The position numbers were made by a program, and so were the translations under genes. From Cryomorphaceae bacterium (GTDB lineage: Bacteria > Bacteroidota > Bacteroidia > Flavobacteriales > UBA7430), in contig BOWN01000004.1 in the NCBI GenBank assembly GCA_019649675.1, positions 62,001-126,000 of the forward strand: a stretch of DNA of 64,000 bases, read 5' to 3'. This document shows, piece after piece, positions 20,101-29,563 of the stretch (the first letter of the stretch is position 1; every line of letters begins with the position of its first letter). Under the pieces are notes generated by a model. That model was not told the DNA's origin. It worked only from the letters and a program-made list of their open reading frames with translations, and ran no database searches.

Positions 20101-21811
20101 TTAACGGACAAATTTAAGTTTGAGTCGTTTTTCATTCTTTACCATATCAGTAACGATAATTTCCAACTCATGTTGCCCAGGCTTAATCTTTCCATCAAAA
20201 TAATGAGTCAATTTTTTATTTTTGCATCATAGTCTAACAAAATCCAATCGCCATCAACAAATGCTTTGAATGTATTAATTCCACTAAGGGTATCCTCTAT
20301 AATAAAACTCATAAAATTTGCTACACTAAGATCATAAGAAAATGATTTTGTTTTTATGCTTGGAGCAATTGAATCTATAACAACACCATATTGTCCAAAA
20401 GTTCTAGATTCCGCTCTTAAGTATCATCATCCCAATTGGTAGGTAAACAAGAAACTACTGATTCTTTTTGAATCATACATATTACTGCTTTATTGCGATG
20501 TGAAACTTCTAAACTGTCAATAGCTATAGCTATAGAATATGCAGAATGAATTGGTGTTTCTTCATGATGAATACAATGTATATCACTGATAAGATTATTT
20601 TGACTTTTCAATACTTTATAAGAAAAATTGATGTTATCATAAAGACTATTTGGTTGTATAATCAAACTAATATTTTCATCATGAAATTTGTTTTCATTTT
20701 TATACATAAAGAGTTCTCTATGTTTATGAACAGAAGGAACTTCAATACTACTATCACTCTTAAAGTTAAAATTTAATCTAGCCGTATTTCCTTCTATATC
20801 TTTTACAATATACTCTGCCTGATGATTTTCTATAGAATTAAATACAATGCGACCATCATTAATAAGTGTATCATAAATACTAAGTTTATTATTTGGATCT
20901 TTAAACGACTTTTGCGGTTTTATCGCATACTTCTTTTTAGCATGATAATCCATAAGTGAATTAATGTAACGCGTTTCAGAAAAATAAAAGCCATCCATAT
21001 CATGTTTATAAATCAAGGTCGAATCAAGATTTAATTCAATACTGTAAACACCATTTTTATTAGGCGCATTATCCAATTGATCATAAACATCAATTCCAAA
21101 TCCAATCACCCCATCAAGAATAATATTATCTTGATTAATATGATATTTATATGGTGTCACTTTTGAAACAGGAATTCTTAAAGTATCATTCTTACCATTA
21201 ATGATTGCTTGATGATCTAAAGGGTAAATATGAAGACTTTTGATTGTTGGCGAAGTTGTATCTTTTGCATCAAATCCAAACAATAACGGATTAATAACCT
21301 TCTGAGTATTAGCATCTCGAATTTCAAAATGCAAATGAGGGGCAGTTGAACTTCCACTATTTCCAGTCCATGCAATCGTATCCCCTTTTTCATATACTAA
21401 GGCTTCTTTATCTGGAAAAAGATCAACTGAAAATTTCTGTCTACTGTACTGTTGATCAATCAAATAACTTGCAATATTTGTATGAAAATCTTTTAAATGA
21501 GCATACACAGAAACATACCCATTATAATGGGTAAGATAAAGCGCTCTTCCATAACCACCCGGTGTAACTTTTACACGAGAAACATAACCATCTTCTATAG
21601 CTATAACAGGGAAACCTTCTTTCCCTTTTGTCTTAATATCAATACCCGAATGAAAATGATTAGACCTTAATTCTCCAAAGGTTCCAGCCAAAACAAGGGG
21701 AATATTTAGCGGTGCAATAAAATTTGTTTCAGAAGGAGGTACTTGGCCAAATACAGAAAAACAAAACAAAATACTTATCAAAAGCATATGTAATTTATAC
21801 AAATATTTCAT
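20101..21811 (-). CDS. M23-family (LytM/lysostaphin-like) peptidase domain protein, exported (two frameshifts)
   Basis: About 570 residues. Signal peptide at residues 1-22 (LHMLLISILFCFSVFGQ). The M23 domain lies at about residues 45-175: NHFHSGIDIKT (first His and Asp zinc ligands), GYGRALYLTHYNGY, and SSTAPHLHFEIRD (HxH zinc ligand). M23 enzymes cut peptidoglycan cross-links or act as amidase activators; all ligands are present so activity is plausible. The remaining 350 residues form beta-rich domains of unknown role, ending after two breaks (near 20419 and 20222) in KPGQHELEIIVTDMVKNEKR. The TonB receptor follows at 23 bp. Confidence 0.87.
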
Positions 21812-21838
21812 TGGTTATAGGCCATTTATATTCAGTGC

Positions 21839-21846
21839 AAATTTAA
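21839..21846 (-). promoter_or_regulatory. TAnnTTTG promoter box for the M23/TonB unit
   Basis: Reads TAAATTTG on the minus strand; a TTTG lies a further 15 bases upstream (21862-21865) as a possible -33 element. Confidence 0.5.
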
Positions 21847-21937
21847 TTTTTTAGATTACACAAAGAAACTTTTTAAAAAGAACGAATCAAAAAGAATTTT
21901 TCATTGTAATTAAATCGGTTTTTGTATGCGGATTACA

Positions 21938-21945
21938 TATATTTG
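21938..21945 (+). promoter_or_regulatory. TAnnTTTG promoter box for the zapA-rny region
   Basis: TATATTTG, 22 bases before the ATG of the coiled-coil gene at 21968. Confidence 0.5.
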
Positions 21946-21967
21946 TTTTTGAGTTGATGCTTTGATT

Positions 21968-22258
21968 ATGGATCATTTAAGTGAAAGACTAAAAAACCTG
22001 CTAATTCAGGTTCAAAAGTTGGATTTAACTTTTGATGAGTTGAAAAAGAAAAATGATGATTTAGAATTAAAGAACAAGAATCTTCGTCAAACCTTATCAC
22101 TTAGAGAAGAAAAAATTAAAGCATTAAAAGAAGAAAGAGAGTTAATTATTAATGCCAAATCACTAAAAGATGTTGGATTGAGTAGTAAAGAAGCTCGGCA
22201 TAAAATTAACGAACTTATACGGGGAATTGACAAGTGTATAGCACAATTAAATCAGTGA
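21968..22258 (+). CDS. small coiled-coil protein next to zapA (ZapB-like candidate)
   Basis: 96 residues, intact. Nearly all heptad-like helix: LSERLKNLLIQVQKLDL, then KKKNDDLELKNKNL and REEKIKALKEERELI, then a short tail with ELIRGIDKCIAQLNQ. No enzyme motif. It sits 10 bases upstream of zapA on the same strand. Coiled-coil proteins beside zapA in Bacteroidota are plausible counterparts of ZapB, which layers on ZapA at the Z-ring; that assignment is inference from context and shape only. Confidence 0.6.
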   Translation: MDHLSERLKNLLIQVQKLDLTFDELKKKNDDLELKNKNLRQTLSLREEKIKALKEERELIINAKSLKDVGLSSKEARHKINELIRGIDKCIAQLNQ

Positions 22259-22268
22259 AATAGCTGAA

Positions 22269-22568
22269 ATGGATAAACTCAAAATAAAAGTTTCTATTGC
22301 TGGAAGGACTTACCCCCTTACAATCAATCGAGATGAAGAAGAGAATATCAGAAAAGCAGCTACGAAGGTTGAAGCTATAATTAAACAATTTGAATCAAAT
22401 TACGCCGTGAAAGACAAACAAGATTTGTTAGCCATGTGCGCATTACAATTGTCATCAAAAGTTGAAAACTCAGAAGGTAAAACCTTTGTTGACACAACAG
22501 ATTTAGATCGTAATATTGATGCTATTGAAGCAAGCATATCAGCTATACTAGATCGTTCTTTTACATAA
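22269..22568 (+). CDS. zapA: cell division protein ZapA
   Basis: 99 residues, intact. Begins KLKIKVSIAGRTYPLTI, the beta-hairpin globular head of ZapA, then EEENIRKAATKVEAII and a long C-terminal helix with DLLAMCALQLSSKVE. ZapA binds and bundles FtsZ at the division site. Its place directly before 6S RNA is a recurrent arrangement in bacteria, supporting both calls. Confidence 0.88.
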   Translation: MDKLKIKVSIAGRTYPLTINRDEEENIRKAATKVEAIIKQFESNYAVKDKQDLLAMCALQLSSKVENSEGKTFVDTTDLDRNIDAIEASISAILDRSFT

Positions 22569-22578
22569 AATTATAATA

Positions 22579-22765
22579 TAGTTTCCCGTATTAATTCAAT
22601 AAGTTGTTAAACTCAACATATATAAAATTGGATTAGATTCGTCTTTTTAAAAACAAGCCTCAACCCAATGGGTCCTTCGGGTGTCAGTGGAAGTTTGATG
22701 ATTGATGGTCGGTCCATCCGTGTTTTACCGGAGTTTAATTAACAGGATTAATGCGGGTTTCTATT
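22579..22765 (+). ncRNA. ssrS: 6S RNA (6S-Flavo type)
   Basis: A non-coding stretch of about 185 bases between zapA and rny. CCCGTATTAATTC (22585-22597) pairs along 13 bases with GGATTAATGCGGG (22745-22757), allowing G-U, forming the closing stem. A second helix pairs GTTAAACTC (22606-22614) with GAGTTTAAT (22731-22739), separated from the first by an asymmetric internal loop; GC-rich inner segments (CCCAATGGGTCCTTCGGGT and GGTCGGTCCATCC) follow. Position, length and long rod shape fit 6S RNA, which mimics an open promoter and binds sigma-70 RNA polymerase. Exact ends are estimated. Confidence 0.8.
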
Positions 22766-22797
22766 TTTACAACAACATTAAGTATGACTCAGAAATA

Positions 22798-24328
22798 ATG
22801 ATAACATTAGCAATTACAAGTATTATAGCCTTGGTAATAGGTTATATATTTGCGTCTACAGTACTTCGTAAATCAATAGAACGTAAATCTGAAAACATTT
22901 TAAAAGACGCTAAAAAGCCTCAGAGCAGATAAAAAGGATAAAATACTTCAAGCAAAAGAAAAGTTTATAGAACTTAAAAGTGAACATGAGAAATTCATAA
23001 ACAGTCGAAACCAAAAATTTCAGATTTAGAATCAAAAGCAAAAGAAAAAGACTCTAAACTTAATCAGCGACTAGAAGAATCAAAAAGAAAAGCCAAAGAG
23101 CTTGATAAAAAAAGAGAAAACCTTTCTAATCAATTAGACTTAATTGAACGAAAAAAAGAGGAACTAGAAAAGGCTCACACTCGTCAAGTTAAAGCTTTAG
23201 AGACTATTTCAGGGATGAGTGCTGAAGATGCAAAGGAACAGTTAGTTGAAGCTTTAAAAGCAGAAGCTAAAACCGAAGCAATGTCCTTAATTCAAGATAC
23301 GGTAGAAGAAGCAAAACTTACTGCTAATATTGAAGCAAAAAATCGTTATTCAAACTATACAAAGAGTTGCAACTGAGCATTCTATAGAGAATTCAGTATC
23401 AATCTTTAATATTGAAAGTGATGACATTAAAGGACGTATTATTGGTAGAGAAGGTAGGAATATTCGTGCGTTAGAAGCTGCAACAGGCGTAGAGATAGTT
23501 GTTGATGATACACCAGAAGCAATTATTCTCTCTTGTTTTGATCCAATTCGTAGAGAAATTGCACGTCTCTCACTGCACAAACTAGTTAGTGATGGACGTA
23601 TTCATCCAGCTAGAATTGAAGAAGTCGTTTCAAAAACTAGCAAACAATTGGAAAATGAGATTATTGAGACAGGTAAGCGAACTTGTATAGACCTCGGAAT
23701 TCATGGTCTTCATCCTGAATTAATTAGAATGGTTGGTCGTATGCGTTACCGTTCTTCATACGGTCAAAACTTATTACAACACAGTAGAGAAACTGCTAAC
23801 CTTTGTGCCACTATGGCATCTGAACTCGGGCTAAATGCAAAAGCTGCTAAACGTGCTGGATTGCTACATGATATTGGTAAAGTACCTGATGATGAACCAG
23901 AATTGCCACACGCAATTCTAGGAATGAAAATCGCGGAAAAACATGGTGAAAAACCCGATATTTGTAATGCAATTGGTGCTCACCACGATGAAATTGAAAT
24001 GACCAGTATCATTGCCCCTATTATTCAAGTTTGTGATGCTATTTCAGGTGCGAGACCAGGTGCTCGTAGAGAAATTGTTGAATCTTATATTCAACGAATA
24101 AAAGAGCTAGAGAATATTGCACTTACGCAACCTGGAGTTATAAAATCTTATGCAATTCAGGCTGGAAGAGAACTTAGAGTTATCGTAGAAAGTGAAAAAG
24201 TGAATGATGAAAAGGCAGCTGCAATTTCATTCGAAATTTCTCAAAAAATACAAAATGAAATGACCTATCCTGGGCAAGTAAAAGTGACTGTAATTAGAGA
24301 AACGAGAGCTGTAAATTATGCTAAATAA
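22798..24328 (+). CDS. rny: ribonuclease Y (three frameshifts)
   Basis: About 511 residues. Membrane-anchored endoribonuclease that starts mRNA turnover. N-terminal transmembrane helix ([20 protein letters not shown]), a long Lys/Glu coiled coil, KH domain with [17 protein letters not shown], then the HD domain with [10 protein letters not shown] and [19 protein letters not shown], whose HD pair binds metal. Breaks near 22915 (A6 read as A5), 23010 and 23340. Start 22798 is preferred over an upstream in-frame codon at 22702, which would place coding sequence inside the 6S RNA. Confidence 0.93.
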
Positions 24329-24365
24329 AACAAGCTTAATTGATTTGAGATACTTATTGGTGTAA

Positions 24366-25114
24366 TTATAAGTTCCTACAAAGCAAAAAAAACTTTTTTA
24401 ATGCGGATTTCTTTTGTGAATCAAAATCCCAAGAAATATTCTCGTTTAAATATCGGTATAGATCAATATTAGTATTTTTAGTATTTTGATCAACTACAAG
24501 TGACTTATTATCCACACCATATTTTAAAGCATTATTAAACTGCTGTTTAAACTCTTTACTTAATGGCTTATTAGCAACCCAACAGGCAAAAACAAATGGA
24601 AGATTTGTATACTTAAACCACTCTTCTGCAAGGTCATATTGATATAAAAAGAATCTTTCAAATTAAAAGTCCTGTCTCCAATAACTAAGCCGGCATTATT
24701 GTTTGAAATACAATCTATATAGTCTTCATCCGCATTAATAAATTCAACATCAATTTCCCAAAAATTCTTAGCCAATATTTTAACTAAAATAACTGAAGTT
24801 CGAGATTGGTAATCTAAAGTAACTGATGAAATTTCATTTAAAGGACAATTACTGTAAAGCATCACAGTTTTAACCTTACTTTCAGCCCCAATACAGTACT
24901 CTCCAATAATTTCAAAATAAGGCATATCTATAATCTCAATTATTGGAATAAGACCTAAGTCAACTTCATCAGATTTAATTAAGTCAGCACACTTTGAAGG
25001 GTATTCTAATCTCAAATTTATTTGAGACATTAAATCTTTATTATTTTGAATTCCAAAAACAAAAGGAAGGGTGTTCAAATAAGATATCGCAACAACATTA
25101 ATCATTTCCTTCAT
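24366..25114 (-). CDS. mqnA: chorismate dehydratase of the futalosine menaquinone pathway (one frameshift near 24645)
   Basis: About 249 residues. MqnA dehydrates chorismate to 3-enolpyruvylbenzoate, the first step toward futalosine and menaquinone. Family features: VVAISYLNTLPFVFG at the N-terminus, LGLIPIIEI, TVMLYSNCPLNEISSVTLD, AGLVIGDRTFN, and after the break YDLAEEWFKYTNLPFVFACW. The fold is a periplasmic-binding-protein-like lobe pair without signal peptide. The ATG overlaps the DUF456 stop (TAATG), so translation is coupled. Convergent with rny, 37 bases apart. Confidence 0.87.
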
Positions 25115-25590
25115 TAAAAATAAATATTATAAATAGCGTAATACAATAACACTGAACTAATAACCAATTTTAAAATTGTTCCTGTAACAAAACCAATAAA
25201 CGAACCTATAGCTACTTTTAAAGCCCGAGTATCATCCTGAACTTCTGTAAGCGCACCAATAAATGCACCAACAAAAGGCCCTAGTATTAGGCCTACTGGT
25301 AGAAAGAGCAAGCCAATAAATAGCCCTAAAAAAGTTCCTAAAATAGCTTTACGCCCTCCTCCAAATTTCTTTACACCCCATACTTGCATAAAATAGTCTA
25401 ATAAAAACACCAGAATAACAATAACTACCCACGACAATAAAAAAGAATTACTAAACTGTGTGCCAGTAAAAAAGTGAATAAGTAAAATCCCAATAAAAGA
25501 TAGAGGAGGGCCGGGAAGTCCTGGAATAATACTACCTAGTAAGCCAAGAATTAGTAAAACAAAAGCAATGATAAAAATTACTGTGACCAT
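25114..25590 (-). CDS. DUF456 membrane protein
   Basis: 158 residues, intact. Very hydrophobic with glycine-rich turns: FVLLILGLLGSIIPGLPGPP near the N-terminus, then at least three further membrane segments (LLGLFIGLLFLPVGLILGPF). The IPGLPGPPLSF signature and FVGAFIGALTE segment are typical of DUF456. Function unknown. Its stop codon shares bases with the mqnA start, suggesting co-expression with menaquinone synthesis. Confidence 0.85.
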   Translation of the reverse strand: MVTVIFIIAFVLLILGLLGSIIPGLPGPPLSFIGILLIHFFTGTQFSNSFLLSWVVIVILVFLLDYFMQVWGVKKFGGGRKAILGTFLGLFIGLLFLPVGLILGPFVGAFIGALTEVQDDTRALKVAIGSFIGFVTGTILKLVISSVLLYYAIYNIYF

Positions 25591-25683
25591 GAATTTATAA
25601 TTTCAGATCAAAAATATCAGATAAACTGGTATTTAAGAAACTAATAACATTTTTTTAACTAATAATATTTAGGCATTAAAAAA

Positions 25684-26157
25684 TCAAAGATTTATTTCCA
25701 TATATCTCACAGTTGGATTAGGATTATCATAATATTTAGGAATGTCTCTAAAACCAATTTTGTCATACAAAGAATTTGCTTTTACAAGTTTAGAAATTGT
25801 ATCAAGTCTCATTTTGCAATATGACATTGACTTAGAAAGAGATAAAAGTTCTTGACAAAGCCGAAAAGCTAAACCATAACCTCTATAATCCTCATATATA
25901 TAGAGTCTTTTCATTTCACAAATATCATTACTAAGTTTACGAAAACCTACACCTCCAGCTACCTCTCCATTAATGGAAGCATAAATATAAGCACCACCTG
26001 CTTCACCATACATGCGATTAAAAACAGCAAATTCTTTATCTGTATTTTGAAAACTTAAATCCATACCTAACCATATCATATAATCATGAGTTATGGTTTT
26101 AGCGATTTCAAAATCTTCAATAGTTTCACAATGGCGAATCAATACTTCCTGTTTCAT
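25684..26157 (-). CDS. GNAT-family N-acetyltransferase
   Basis: 157 residues from ATG 26157 (MKQEVLIRHCETIEDF); an upstream alternative start adds nine residues without support. The acetyl-CoA motif A region CEMKRLYIYEDYRGYGLAFRL has the R/Q-x-x-G-x-G/A shape, and MRLDTISKLVKANSLYDKIGF is the usual motif B helix. GNAT enzymes acetylate amines; this one cannot be assigned a substrate. Divergent from purB. Confidence 0.82.
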   Translation of the reverse strand: MKQEVLIRHCETIEDFEIAKTITHDYMIWLGMDLSFQNTDKEFAVFNRMYGEAGGAYIYASINGEVAGGVGFRKLSNDICEMKRLYIYEDYRGYGLAFRLCQELLSLSKSMSYCKMRLDTISKLVKANSLYDKIGFRDIPKYYDNPNPTVRYMEINL

Positions 26158-26239
26158 GTGATTAATACAAAAGATAACCCTCAATTAAAGTTTAAAAAAC
26201 TTAATTTTAATAATTTAATCTGTAAAGCTAGGGTTTTAT

Positions 26240-26247
26240 TACCTTTG
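26240..26247 (+). promoter_or_regulatory. TAnnTTTG promoter box for purB
   Basis: TACCTTTG, 24 bases before the purB ATG. Confidence 0.6.
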
Positions 26248-26271
26248 CACATCAACTTTGAATACACAAAT

Positions 26272-27617
26272 ATGAATTTAAATGCTCTCACTGCCATCTC
26301 ACCTGTTGACGGTCGTTACAGAAAATCAGGAAAAAAATTGGCCGGTTATTTTTCTGAATACGCACTGATTCGATATCGTGTAAGAGTAGAAATTGAGTAT
26401 TTTATTGCTTTGTGTGAGCTACCACTACCTCAGTTAAAAAATATAAACAAATCTATTTACACTTCATTAAGAACCATTTACAAAGAATTTAGCGAGGAAG
26501 ATGCGCATAGAATAAAAGATATTGAAAAAGTTACGAATCATGATGTTAAAGCAGTTGAATATTTTTTTAAAAGAAAAAATTTGACACGCTTAACATAGAA
26601 TCATATAAAGAATTTATTCACTTTGGCTTAACTTCTCAAGACATTAATAACACTTCTGTCCCATTATCACTTAAAGAAGCGGTTCAAGAACAATACCTTC
26701 CACAATTGGAAAAAGTAATTTCAAAATTGAAAGAACTTTCTACAGAGTGGAGTGATATCCCCCTACTAGCCAGAACGCATGGTCAGCCTGCTTCACCAAC
26801 AAGAATGGGAAAAGAAATTGACGTATTTATAGCACGGTTAAACCAACAGTTAATTCAATTAAAAGCCATTCCTTTCTCGGCCAAATTTGGCGGTGCAACT
26901 GGTAATTTTAATGCCCATGTTGTTGCTTATCCAGATCAGAACTGGTTAGAATTCGGTAACCACTTTGTAAATAATATTTTAGGTCTAGATCGATCTCATC
27001 CGACCACTCAAATCGAACATTACGACAATTTGGCCGCACTTTTCGATGCCATGAAGCGAATTAATAACATTCTTTTAGATTTAGACCGTGATGTATGGAC
27101 GTACATCTCAATGGATTATTTTAAACAAAAAATTAAGGCCGGCGAAGTTGGTTCATCAGCCATGCCTCATAAAGTAAACCCTATTGATTTTGAAAATTCA
27201 GAAGGTAACATCGGTGTTGCAAATGCTCTTTTTGAACATTTAGCTGCTAAGCTTCCAATTTCACGTTTGCAAAGAGATTTAACTGACTCTACTGTATTAA
27301 GAAATGTTGGCGTTCCATTTACTCACACCATGATTGCTTTTAGTTCACTACTAAGAGGGCTTAATAAACTCATTATTAGAGAAGATAATATTTTAGCTGA
27401 CTTGGAAGAAAATTGGGCTGTGGTTGCTGAAGCTATACAGACTATACTCAGAAGAGAAGCTTACCCTTCGCCATATGAAGCATTAAAAGGCCTTACAAGA
27501 ACAAATGCTTCAATTACTCAATCAAGTATCTCAGAGTTTATTGATACATTAGAAGTAAGTGAAGCTTTAAAATCCGAATTAAAACAAATAACGCCACAAA
27601 ATTATACCGGAATATAA
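26272..27617 (+). CDS. purB: adenylosuccinate lyase (one frameshift near 26580)
   Basis: About 448 residues. Splits SAICAR to AICAR and adenylosuccinate to AMP. Start MNLNALTAISPVDGRYR is typical. Substrate-binding FIHFGLTSQDINNT, ARTHGQPASPTRMGKE with the catalytic His, and the fumarase-superfamily signature GSSAMPHKVNPIDFENSEGN (flexible loop with catalytic Ser) are all present. The indel lies in the run around KRKNLTR, where FKEKFDTLN is expected. Own promoter; convergent with yajC. Confidence 0.94.
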
Positions 27618-27647
27618 AAGCAAAATTTAAAATTCCAATAAAAGGTA

Positions 27648-27932
27648 CTAAACCTTTGCAATTGCATTTTTATTAATCTTAAATTTTGTAGTACCCCCAT
27701 CTGCTTGGAGAAGTAAAGTGGATTCGTGAACCTCCAAAACTTTAGCATGAATACCACCTATAGTCAAAACCTTATCTCCTTTTTTGATTTCAGATCGGAA
27801 TTTCGCCTCTGCTTTTTGCTTTTTTACTTGAGGCCTAATCATAAAAAAATAGAAGATTATAATAATTAAAATCAAGGGCATGAAGCTCATAATTCCATTT
27901 GCAGTAGTTGTTTGTAATAAAATTGTTGACAT
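27648..27932 (-). CDS. yajC: preprotein translocase subunit YajC
   Basis: 94 residues, intact. One transmembrane helix (GIMSFMPLILIIIIFYFFMI) followed by the YajC box RPQVKKQKAEAKFRSEI and KGDKVLTIGGIHAKVLEV. YajC associates with SecDF in the inner membrane. Start ATG overlaps the DUF1573 stop (TAATG). Last gene of the nusB-DUF1573-yajC set. Confidence 0.92.
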   Translation of the reverse strand: MSTILLQTTTANGIMSFMPLILIIIIFYFFMIRPQVKKQKAEAKFRSEIKKGDKVLTIGGIHAKVLEVHESTLLLQADGGTTKFKINKNAIAKV

Positions 27933-28387
27933 TATTCTTCTTTTATGTTTACTTGTCCTTTAACGATGAGAACCTGCTGACTAGGAATCATATTAGTTGT
28001 TAAAGTAACACGCTTGTTTTGTTTACCCTTTTTACCCTTACTATTAAACTTTACATCAATCACACCTGATTCTCCAGGCGCAACAGGTTCTCTAGGCCAT
28101 TCAGGAACAGTACATCCACAAGATCCTTTAGCATTTGTAATAATGAGTGGGTCTGTACCAGAATTTTTAAATTTGAAAGCATATTCAACAGCATCTCCTT
28201 GATCAATCTCGCCAAAATCCCATTCTGTAACCTCAAAATCCATTTTAGGATTTGTAGGGCTATCTACTTGATCTAAACTTACACTAGTGCGCTTTTCTTG
28301 TTTTGAAACATCAATTTTAGACGCTGCATTATCATTACATGCAATACAAACAAAACTTAGAAATACGATAACAATACTATTTTTCAT
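27932..28387 (-). CDS. DUF1573 lipoprotein
   Basis: 151 residues, intact. A lipobox (FVCIACND) near residue 16 marks a lipoprotein. The rest is one immunoglobulin-like beta domain: WDFGEIDQGDAVEYAFKFKN, SCGCTVPEWPREPVAPGE and GVIDVKFNSKGKKGKQ, the DUF1573 pattern, with a conserved CGC pair that could bind metal or form a disulfide. Function unestablished. Between nusB (43 bp upstream) and yajC (coupled). Confidence 0.88.
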   Translation of the reverse strand: MKNSIVIVFLSFVCIACNDNAASKIDVSKQEKRTSVSLDQVDSPTNPKMDFEVTEWDFGEIDQGDAVEYAFKFKNSGTDPLIITNAKGSCGCTVPEWPREPVAPGESGVIDVKFNSKGKKGKQNKRVTLTTNMIPSQQVLIVKGQVNIKEE

Positions 28388-28430
28388 GTTTCCTTTTTTA
28401 TCTTAAACAAACTTAGGATTCTTAATAGAT

Positions 28431-29375
28431 TTATTCAACTAAGCCCCTACCTAACTTTTTTATTTTTTTTTCTTTCTTAAACCGAACTGCTAATTTATCA
28501 ATAATACCATTAATAAAAACTTTACTTTTATGACTAGAATAATCCTTAGACAATTCTATGTATTCATTTAAAGTGACTTTAACTGGAATCGTTTCAAAAT
28601 TTAGCAATTCACATATTGCCATTTGCATAAGCAATTGATCCATACTAGAGATGCGTTCTTCATCCCAATTGCAAGCAGTTTCTCCAATATATTTTTTATA
28701 ATCTTCAGAATTAACGATGGTTTTTTTTAGTAAACTAAAAGCATATTTTTTATCGTCCTCATTCTTAAATAAAGGCATTAACACTTTCTGTTCCAACTTT
28801 TCATCCTTAAAAGACTTTAAAGTTTTAATAACTGATAAATTAACAATAGAAAAGTCATCTAACCAATAAATACTCTTTTCACCTAAAAACGAATGTAAGT
28901 CTTCATTAGGAGCAATAAATTCATTAAATAAATTTGAAATAAATTTACGATCTTCAATAAAGGAATGCGTCGACTTAGCCATGTAAGTACTATATAACTC
29001 AGACGCCTGAATTTCATCTAATAATTTTATCTGAATATCAGTATGATCGAGCCAGTAATTAGGATCTAAATTCGATTTATGAACTTGATCTAAATTCTGT
29101 TGTAAAAGACTAAATATTTTATTGTCAATAAACTTAGTATTTGGATTTAAATCACCCTTAGAAGGAAGTAACTTATCCCTCCCTTTTTCTATTTTTATTT
29201 TAGCCAACGATTTCAAATCAACCAACAACAACAATAAATGGAAATATAAAGACTGAGTATGTTGAATACTATTTTCCAATTCTCGCTCACACTTTAGTAA
29301 ATCATCACTATCTGAATGAAAAAAAGCGTACAAAATTTGAAGTACTTTAATTCTAATATGTCTTCTATTTAGCAT
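28431..29375 (-). CDS. nusB: transcription antitermination factor NusB (long Bacteroidota form)
   Basis: 314 residues from ATG 29375 (MLNRRHIRIKVLQILYAFFH). The N-terminal RRHIRIKVLQILYAF helix binds boxA RNA; the C-terminal third is the NusB core (MAICELLNFETIPVKVTLNEYIELSKDYSS is present as consecutive segments, ending KVFINGIIDKL). Bacteroidota NusB is longer than the 140-residue enterobacterial protein because of an inserted helical region, as here. It supports antitermination of rRNA operons. A longer upstream reading frame is rejected since it crosses the promoter box. Confidence 0.9.
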   Translation of the reverse strand: MLNRRHIRIKVLQILYAFFHSDSDDLLKCERELENSIQHTQSLYFHLLLLLVDLKSLAKIKIEKGRDKLLPSKGDLNPNTKFIDNKIFSLLQQNLDQVHKSNLDPNYWLDHTDIQIKLLDEIQASELYSTYMAKSTHSFIEDRKFISNLFNEFIAPNEDLHSFLGEKSIYWLDDFSIVNLSVIKTLKSFKDEKLEQKVLMPLFKNEDDKKYAFSLLKKTIVNSEDYKKYIGETACNWDEERISSMDQLLMQMAICELLNFETIPVKVTLNEYIELSKDYSSHKSKVFINGIIDKLAVRFKKEKKIKKLGRGLVE

Positions 29376-29424
29376 AGATAAGGGTTCAATGAACGAAAAA
29401 TACCTGACAATAAAATCTTGGCAG

Positions 29425-29432
29425 CAAATATA
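29425..29432 (-). promoter_or_regulatory. TAnnTTTG promoter box for nusB operon
   Basis: Reads TATATTTG on the minus strand, 49 bases upstream of the nusB ATG. Confidence 0.5.
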
Positions 29433-29512
29433 AAAAAACAATCTTCATAAATCTCTATAAATGTTTTGTTCACTTCATATAGATTTATATCTAATAGAAC
29501 TGTATTTTTGAA

Positions 29513-29520
29513 CTTAGAAA
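29513..29520 (+). promoter_or_regulatory. TAnnTTTG promoter box for the ABC transporter
   Basis: TATTTTTG, 43 bases before the ATG at 29564, facing away from nusB. Confidence 0.45.
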
Positions 29521-29563
29521 TAAACTTATATAATTTTGAGATAAATCTCACTCAACGTTATTT

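Noticed and set aside
20519-20536. Short tandem repeat (tagctatagctatag) in the M23 gene
   Set aside because: Only two to three copies of a hexamer inside coding sequence that translates to an ordinary Ala/Ile segment; no sign of phase variation.
22702-22797. Upstream extension of rny
   Set aside because: The added residues are not like RNase Y and the stretch forms the 3' half of the 6S RNA; ATG 22798 gives the normal membrane-anchor N-terminus.
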